From Apostichopus parvimensis (lineage: Eukaryota; Echinodermata; Holothuroidea; Aspidochirotida; Stichopodidae): 21,235 nucleotides of DNA. The notes under the pieces were generated by a model. It searched no databases, was not told the origin of the DNA, and worked only from the letters and a program-made list of their open reading frames with translations. Of the stretch, positions 18,401 to 21,235 are shown one piece after another. A program made the translations under genes and the position numbers. The stretch's first letter is position 1, and each line of letters opens with the position of its first letter. The stretch spans positions 32,127 through 53,361 of the forward strand of contig KN888250.1 of the NCBI GenBank assembly GCA_000934455.1. The letters run 5' to 3'.

Positions 18401-21091
18401 ACACTTAATTCGGATGCAAAAGATTCTGATGTGGTCACAAAAACTAGAAAAATTATTTCCATTCCCCCAGCCTACCCCCCCCCCTCCCTAAAAAAAAAAA
18501 TTAAAGACCTATAAGTCAGTTACAAGATATTTTGAGTTTGATGTGAACAGACAACCTTATCAGTTCCTCTAGCCACTAATTATGTTTATTAATTAGTTTA
18601 ATAAACAAACAGACATCCAATGGAAGCTCAAGGAAAGCTGATTAGAAATTCACTGATTAAAAAGTCTTGATTTCTCCTTCAATTTAGATTTCTTCTCATG
18701 TACATATATCTTGTCAGTATCTTTTTTGCTAATGGAAGTCTTTTTCCTTTTATTTTCACCATATTTAGGTATGAAACGTCCTGACTTATCCAAACTGGTA
18801 AGTAAATAACTAACTCCGCATAAATAAATCTGGGCAATGAATGATTATCAGTTAAACTTATATCGAGAGAACTTCTGAAACTTTTTTGTGTCAGCCATGT
18901 TTTCATGATTCACAATTTACTTGAGTAAATATTTGCATTTACTAATACCTTTAAAACTTATCATTTAAGTCTGCTTATACATATAAAAAAAATTGAAAGT
19001 TAAATATTGAATGAATTTACTGCTCATTTTGTCAACAGATATGCTAAGCTGTCAGTGTGTGGGTGTGTCTGTTTGCACATCCATTGTTTCAAATTATATC
19101 CATAGCAACTATAAAGTGTTTTGTCACAGACTCCGCTGGTAATAGTGAGGGAGCTCTTTCTTTTCTTGAATAAGTGAGGAAGTTCTTTCTGACTCCTGAA
19201 TAAAGCATAGATTAATATCATTGAGTATACAAGAAGTAACTTTTGCAGACTGGGAACCACAACTTAGAAATTGGTGAATATTTCATTCATCCAATCTGTT
19301 GAACTGCTAGCCAACAGATGTATGATAATCATAAAACTTTCAGCCACACTGTGTTTGACCCAGTAAAGTCACAAGAAAGTGAACATTAAGTATTTTATAG
19401 ACGATGTTAATATGCTGTACAATGATGTGTCCGTGTACAGCTTTCAAACATTGGTCAACATGCAGTGGCTAGTTCAAGTAAATATATCACTTGTGGGCAA
19501 CAAAAAAGTTAGTGCCATATAGACTGCTACACTCGGGTAGCCTATGGCTATGGTAGGCAGTCGCTGTGGTAGGCTGTGGCCATGGTAGCCCATGGCTATG
19601 GTAGGCTGTTGCCATGGTAGCCCATGGCAATGGTAGGCTGTGGCTATGGTAGCCCATGGCTATGGTAGGCAGTGGTTATCATAGCCTGTTGCTATGGTAA
19701 TGGTAATGGATTTGGTATCAATTTGAAGAGCACTGATATGGATTATGGCTTCCACACTTTAAGATTAATAAATTTCTGTTGTTGTCCTCCCAATCTTTAG
19801 GGGCGTACAAACTCAGATGAAGTGGAAGGTGGGGCGTCACTCGATGGATCATTTGACGAGAAAATGGAAGACTTGACAGAAGAGGTAGGTGTAATGACAG
19901 TATATATGTAATAAAGTATGTAATAATAATATGTAAACAAATATGTAATAACAGCTCCAAAAATCTCATTGATTTATTTATTCTTGTGTAAGTTTACATA
20001 TGACAAGTTGTAATGAACAATTAGAGAGATTTAAATGTAATTGTTTTAAAAAGTGAACTTGTGAATTAAGTTGCCTATTTTCCTTTTTATTTTATTTTTA
20101 CTTTATTTTAATTTTCCTTCTTAAAATAGAGAGGAATGAGTTGCTGTGTGCAGGCGCGTAGCCAGGAATTTGCCAAGGGGGGGGCGAAAATGTAGAAAAA
20201 TTTTCAGAGCCGTAGATATGGCATTGCATACTATCTAAGCGTAGCGCCACCATGGTTGGCGCAAAGCGTACAAGAAAATTTTGGCTGAAAAAGCCTCTCA
20301 GATCGCTGGAAATGGCACTTCCCAGGCCTTGTAAGTTGCATCTTAGCATTTTCTCTTTTGAAATTACTAGCGATATCATAAAAACATTAAAAAAAATTTA
20401 AAAAAAAAAAAAAATTTAAAAAAAAAATATGCTCAAGGGGGGGGCGGCTGCCCCCTTCGCCCCCCCCCCTTGGCTACGCGCCTGGCTGTGTGTTGTTTGT
20501 TATGTTTTATGATAATCTAGGACTTGAACACAGTGACATTTGTATTTAGCTGATCGAGAATCAGTGCTAGTCAACAGGTGATGGAAGAAGATTTGAAAAA
20601 GTTTAAGGTATACTGCAGTTGCAAGTTTAGAAGAATTATACAAAGGATGTCTTAATCCAGGCTGGTTGGTCTTCACTTTTCAACTTAATAATGTTTAATC
20701 TGTTGCTAAGATACAAAGAAAAGGGCAATTACCAAAACTTTTTTTTTTTTTTTTTTTGCAAAATCAAAGATATTTGTACTGCCTCATGTTTATGTCTAAT
20801 ATGTCTAATAAATGTGTTGCTAGGCAAGATTTCCATGTACCTTTATGTGTAAATGGTATTGTTAAGACACTGCTTGCAGCTCAAAATTTCACTCTGTAAT
20901 AAAGTGGTATTAAAAACAGACCATAAAACTGCTCTTTGTCTCAGAAAGTGTCTCAATTTGCATGATATGTATACATAACTGTAGGAATTTACTGTTGTTA
21001 ATGTTGTGATTTCACAACTTTCCTTTACAGCACGAGATTCCAGATGAGTCAGAAGACAGGGTTCCATTGGTTGCGGTCACTTCATTGGAAG
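344..21091 (+). CDS. plekhg-like: PLEKHG1/2/3-like Rho guanine-nucleotide exchange factor, partial (11 internal exons)
   Basis: Splicing 11 exons gives a 371-residue internal fragment with every junction in phase. Residues 1 to about 135 are a DH (RhoGEF) domain. It includes the hallmark [14 protein letters not shown] (about 74-87) and the last-helix motif HINEMKRK (118-125). Residues about 148-251 are a PH domain opening with YGELIL and carrying the invariant C-terminal-helix tryptophan at about 233 (DQKKKW). A basic serine-rich tail with RRRNSEP (294-300) follows. By family knowledge, DH-PH proteins load GTP onto Rho-type GTPases at membranes or the actin cytoskeleton. Wording such as ECF-E-S-E-F-IYT-YC, the DMKRK-like helix and the post-PH RR-x-SEP motif match the PLEKHG1/2/3 branch as I remember it. 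No frameshift or stop is seen. The start, first DH helix, long tail and 3' end lie outside. Which paralogue it corresponds to cannot be told; an unduplicated invertebrate orthologue is plausible. Confidence 0.93.
414..895 (+). other. Intron 1 (482 bp, phase 0)
   Basis: Canonical gtaagt and cag ends. Apart from the splice signals I see nothing in it. Confidence 0.88.
896..1093 (+). CDS. Exon 2: DH domain core
   Basis: The acceptor is ctttcaccttcag and the donor is gtgagt at 1094; the phase is 0/0 over 66 codons. It opens with [18 protein letters not shown] and contains [20 protein letters not shown]. The second stretch includes CR3, the most conserved part of Dbl-family DH domains, where the GTPase is contacted. 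All signature residues (K-P-x-Q-R, K-Y) are intact, so the domain is probably catalytically competent. Confidence 0.96.
1094..2530 (+). other. Intron 2 (1,437 bp, phase 0)
   Basis: It contains a C13 tract (1552-1564) and a CCACCCC-rich patch (about 2280-2301). No coding or mobile sequence is recognised. Confidence 0.88.
2531..2692 (+). CDS. Exon 3: end of DH domain and DH-PH linker
   Basis: The acceptor is cttgacttgcag and the donor is gtttgt at 2693, a weaker donor than its neighbours; the phase is 0/0 over 54 codons. It encodes the last DH helix ([15 protein letters not shown]), followed by the linker helix [12 protein letters not shown]. In Dbl proteins this final helix contributes to GTPase binding and passes directly into the PH domain. 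Confidence 0.95.
6135..6155 (+). other. Canonical G-quadruplex motif
   Basis: Four G-runs of 5, 4, 4 and 3 with loops AGT, C and T, within intron 3 on the transcribed-sense strand. It could therefore form in DNA or in pre-mRNA. Folding is inferred from the pattern only. Confidence 0.7.
8036..8043. repeat. Left target-site duplication of MITE 1
   Basis: agctgcgg, identical to 8485-8492, directly abutting the left inverted repeat. Confidence 0.85.
8044..8484. mobile_element. Palindromic MITE, 441 bp, hAT-like, with 8-bp target-site duplication
   Basis: The ends are a perfect 14-bp inverted repeat, CATAGGCGTAGGAG (8044-8057) and its complement (8471-8484). It is flanked by identical 8-bp copies of agctgcgg (8036-8043 and 8485-8492). 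The interior has a large imperfect hairpin (arms about 8264-8343 and 8358-8433 around a 14-nt loop), a perfect 20-bp palindrome at 8069-8088 and three copies of TTCGGGCA (8110, 8133, 8432). No transposase is encoded, so it is non-autonomous. An 8-bp duplication with short inverted ends and subterminal repeats fits hAT superfamily elements; P or Merlin elements are alternatives. Confidence 0.88.
8264..8433. repeat. Large inverted repeat (hairpin) inside MITE 1
   Basis: The left arm (about 8264-8343) and right arm (about 8358-8433) are near-complementary. Both arms carry AT-rich ataaccaaaattttt, a CG-rich GCGCGC block and a CATGTxxATATGCAC-like block. A small indel and a few mismatches separate them. 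The loop is about 8344-8357. Confidence 0.85.
8485..8492. repeat. Right target-site duplication of MITE 1
   Basis: agctgcgg, identical to 8036-8043, directly abutting the right inverted repeat. Confidence 0.85.
8966..9060. repeat. Decayed 39-bp direct repeat pair
   Basis: 8966-9004 and 9022-9060 both begin atcactc and end gaatgctc. They align without gaps at roughly 77 percent identity (about 9 mismatches in 39), period 56 bp. It is an old duplication of unknown origin. Confidence 0.7.
9559..9594 (+). CDS. Exon 4: 36-nt microexon, first PH strand
   Basis: The acceptor is tctatttcaccag and the donor is gtgagt at 9595; the phase is 0/0. It encodes 12 residues, [12 protein letters not shown]. 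The TSYGEL(V/I)LE motif starts the PH domain in PLEKHG proteins. Its length divides by three, so skipping would keep the frame but remove the first beta strand. It sits at the far end of the 6.9 kb intron and would be easy to miss by ORF searching. Confidence 0.9.
9595..9905 (+). other. Intron 4 (311 bp, phase 0)
   Basis: Splice signals only; nothing else is seen. Confidence 0.88.
9906..10013 (+). CDS. Exon 5: PH domain strands 2-4
   Basis: The acceptor is gttcactccag and the donor is gtgaga at 10014; the phase is 0/0 over 36 codons. It includes [19 protein letters not shown], the typical PH pattern of a basic strand followed by a hydrophobic LYLFxxxLLIxKK strand. The basic residues lie where many PH domains contact phospholipid headgroups, but the ligand here is unknown. 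Confidence 0.94.
10014..11361 (+). other. Intron 5 (1,348 bp, phase 0)
   Basis: A C-rich patch (about 10051-10066) abuts CAGGGGCGTA (10067-10076), which resembles one end of the MITE family without a partner end. The rest is AT-rich, and nothing else is recognised. Confidence 0.85.
11362..11457 (+). CDS. Exon 6: PH domain middle strands
   Basis: The acceptor follows a long T-rich tract (ttcactcctccag) and the donor is gtaaga at 11458; the phase is 0/0 over 32 codons. It encodes [20 protein letters not shown] and then [19 protein letters not shown] is a recognisable PLEKHG PH signature. A C17 tract begins 20 bp into the next intron. Confidence 0.93.
11458..11792 (+). other. Intron 6 (335 bp, phase 0)
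   Basis: It carries an uninterrupted C17 tract at 11477-11493, close behind the donor. Nothing else is seen. Confidence 0.88.
11477..11493. repeat. C17 homopolymer
   Basis: Seventeen consecutive C, the longest C or G run in the window, 20 bp behind the exon 6 donor. It is likely length-polymorphic and prone to sequencing error. Confidence 0.9.
11793..11904 (+). CDS. Exon 7: C-terminal helix of PH domain
   Basis: The acceptor is tttgtttcttgcag and the donor is gtaagt at 11905; the exon enters in phase 0 and leaves in phase 1 (112 nt). It encodes [20 protein letters not shown] followed by [17 protein letters not shown]. It contains the near-invariant PH tryptophan and the LILEN-x-x-x-IPxxxKxxIL extension typical of PLEKHG1/2/3. 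Confidence 0.95.
11905..12711 (+). other. Intron 7 (807 bp, phase 1)
   Basis: It contains an exact 24-bp direct repeat (11944-11967 and 11990-12013) just behind the donor. No coding sequence is recognised. Confidence 0.88.
11944..12013. repeat. Exact 24-bp direct repeat, spacing 46 bp
   Basis: The segment beginning atagacagtaac and ending cagctgaat occurs at 11944-11967 and 11990-12013 without mismatch. Both copies are preceded by a CCCC tract, suggesting a recent local duplication behind the exon 7 donor. Confidence 0.9.
12712..12870 (+). CDS. Exon 8: basic serine-rich tail after the PH domain
   Basis: The acceptor is tcatcttgatcag and the donor is gtgagt at 12871. Both flanking introns are phase 1, and the split codon with exon 7 reads Thr. 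It encodes acidic TPEDEVDSP, then a strongly basic stretch with [17 protein letters not shown]. The RRxSEP motif after the PH domain is shared, to my recollection, with vertebrate PLEKHG proteins. It resembles a basophilic-kinase site and a 14-3-3 mode-1-like motif (R at -3, P at +2). The basic run could also act in nuclear import or membrane binding; that is inference. Confidence 0.9.
15040..15063 (+). other. Possible alternative 24-nt microexon inside intron 8
   Basis: A pyrimidine-rich stretch (about 15001-15030) leads to ccactcag, then 24 nt, then a strong donor gtgagt at 15064. Inserted between exons 8 and 9 (phase 1 on both sides) it reads AAVESFLT with no stop and restores the frame. 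A second AG six bases downstream would give an 18-nt form reading VESFLT. No homologue is recognised and chance is possible. Confidence 0.3.
15122..15164. repeat. CT microsatellite, interrupted
   Basis: A run of CT/TC dinucleotides broken by a few A and extra T or C bases, in intron 8. Confidence 0.85.
17032..17052 (+). other. Canonical G-quadruplex motif
   Basis: G-runs of 3, 5, 3 and 4 with loops T, TGTT and T, within intron 8 on the sense strand, inside a longer G-rich patch (about 17019-17064). Confidence 0.7.
17199..17214. repeat. Short TG microsatellite
   Basis: Alternating TG with one TA interruption, in intron 8. Confidence 0.75.
18769..18797 (+). CDS. Exon 9: 29-nt microexon
   Basis: The acceptor is ttcaccatatttag and the donor is gtaagt at 18798; it enters in phase 1 and leaves in phase 0. 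It completes a Gly codon with exon 8 and encodes MKRPDLSKL. Because 29 is not a multiple of three, skipping would shift the frame. The G-[FM]-K context after RRxSEP fits the spacing remembered for vertebrate family members. It is short, so confidence rests on phase agreement and strong splice sites. Confidence 0.72.
18798..19800 (+). other. Intron 9 (1,003 bp, phase 0)
   Basis: It contains the 16-bp minisatellite at 19537-19696, about 100 bp before exon 10. Nothing else is recognised. Confidence 0.82.
19537..19696. repeat. 16-bp minisatellite, ten units
   Basis: Ten uninterrupted 16-bp units of consensus GTAGsCyrTGGCyATG, with no indels. Two flavours, GTAGCCCATGGCTATG and GTAGGCTGTGGCTATG, partly alternate, giving a 32-bp higher-order period in the middle. 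The first flavour is close to its own reverse complement, so units could fold into small hairpins. It lies in intron 9. Confidence 0.93.
19801..19884 (+). CDS. Exon 10: acidic tail segment
   Basis: The acceptor is ctcccaatctttag and the donor is gtaggt at 19885; the phase is 0/0 over 28 codons. It starts with [20 protein letters not shown] and ends KMEDLTEE. It is low in hydrophobics and rich in Asp, Glu, Ser and Gly, so probably disordered. The open frame, absence of stops and matched phases support it. It begins about 100 bp after the 16-bp minisatellite. Confidence 0.82.
20143..20150. repeat. Left target-site duplication of MITE 2
   Basis: gctgtgtg, identical to 20485-20492, directly abutting the left inverted repeat. 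Confidence 0.87.
20151..20484. mobile_element. MITE 2, 334 bp, hAT-like, with 8-bp target-site duplication
   Basis: The ends are a perfect 14-bp inverted repeat, CAGGCGCGTAGCCA (20151-20164) and its complement (20471-20484). It is flanked by identical gctgtgtg copies (20143-20150 and 20485-20492). Inside the ends lie G-run plus CGAA blocks on the left and the complementary TTCG plus C-run on the right, so the inverted repeat continues after a gap. An A/T block (about 20389-20430) sits near the right end. No protein is encoded; it is a non-autonomous element whose 8-bp duplication and CAG ends fit hAT. Confidence 0.9.
20485..20492. repeat. Right target-site duplication of MITE 2
   Basis: gctgtgtg, identical to 20143-20150, directly abutting the right inverted repeat. 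Confidence 0.87.
21031..21091 (+). CDS. Exon 11: acidic tail segment, last exon in window
   Basis: The acceptor is aactttcctttacag and the donor is gtcagt at 21092; it enters in phase 0 and leaves in phase 1 (61 nt). It encodes [20 protein letters not shown] plus one base of the next codon. It continues the acidic region of exon 10. Further coding exons must lie beyond the window because no stop is reached. Confidence 0.78.
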
Positions 21092-21235
21092 GTCAGTTAT
21101 ATACGGCAATTTTTTTCAAGCTCATCAGTATTCCCACCACATTTTATCCTGAATCAAAATAATAGTTAAAAAGTGACAAGGAGTCATATCCTGAAGATTC
21201 TAAAATATATCTAACAAACCTTCTTTTTTTTTTTT
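21092..21235 (+). other. Start of intron 11, cut by the window edge
   Basis: It begins with donor gtcagt and ends in a T12 run at the window edge. No further exon is visible. Confidence 0.7.

Larger units (their letters stand above)
12871..18768 (+). other. Intron 8 (5,898 bp, phase 1)
   Basis: The second very long intron. It holds a G11 run (14204-14214), a motif-rich patch (about 14690-14910), the possible microexon (15040-15063), a CT microsatellite (15122-15164), G-rich patches (16592-16635 and 17032-17052), a short TG repeat (17199-17214) and a C10/A11 tract (18475-18500). No genes are recognised in it on either strand. Confidence 0.85.
19885..21030 (+). other. Intron 10 (1,146 bp, phase 0)
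   Basis: It contains imperfect copies of tatgtaataa (about 19905-19951), the second MITE (20151-20484) and a T19 tract (20739-20757). Confidence 0.8.

Noticed and set aside
20098..20379. Open frame on the minus strand over MITE 2
   Set aside because: It starts inside the element and crosses its end, and shows no transposase motif; a chance frame in a non-coding MITE.
20541..20577. Possible exon in intron 10 ending before gtgatg
   Set aside because: The phase 0 frame from the plausible acceptor contains TAG, and the donor is weak.
20739..20757. T19 tract as the tail of a reverse-inserted retroposon
   Set aside because: No flanking target duplication and no recognisable SINE or LINE sequence beside it.

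Overview
This window looks like nuclear genomic DNA from an animal, most likely a marine invertebrate such as an echinoderm or another deuterostome. It is AT-rich and mostly intronic. It holds many G or C homopolymer tracts and two short non-autonomous DNA transposons. Its only recognisable protein-coding information is a set of small exons with canonical GT-AG splice sites on the + strand. The organism assignment is an inference from gene structure and repeat style; no species marker is visible.

The exons form the middle of one gene, a Dbl-family Rho guanine-nucleotide exchange factor of the PLEKHG1/2/3 subfamily. Eleven exons (344-413, 896-1093, 2531-2692, 9559-9594, 9906-10013, 11362-11457, 11793-11904, 12712-12870, 18769-18797, 19801-19884, 21031-21091) join without a phase conflict. 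Together they give 371 complete codons (1,115 nt). Exons 1-3 encode most of the DH catalytic domain, exons 4-7 the PH domain, and exons 8-11 the start of a charged, serine-rich tail. The start codon, the first DH helix and the C-terminus lie outside the window. No second gene is visible on either strand.

Layout: 1-343 is an upstream intron or part of one. The DH exons follow, then a 6.9 kb intron (2693-9558) carrying a 441-bp palindromic MITE at 8044-8484. The PH exons are compact (9559-11904), then the first tail exon, then a 5.9 kb intron (12871-18768) with a possible 24-nt in-frame microexon at 15040-15063. The last three exons are separated by introns of about 1 kb. One of these holds a 16-bp minisatellite (19537-19696), the next a 334-bp MITE (20151-20484).

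The most interesting non-genic signal is the pair of MITEs. Each has a perfect 14-bp terminal inverted repeat and a perfect 8-bp target-site duplication. Although their interiors look unrelated, both termini fit the pattern CA-N3-GCGTAG-N3, which suggests one shared hAT-like transposase source. No transposase gene lies in the window. I found no convincing evidence of a wholly new multi-gene system.
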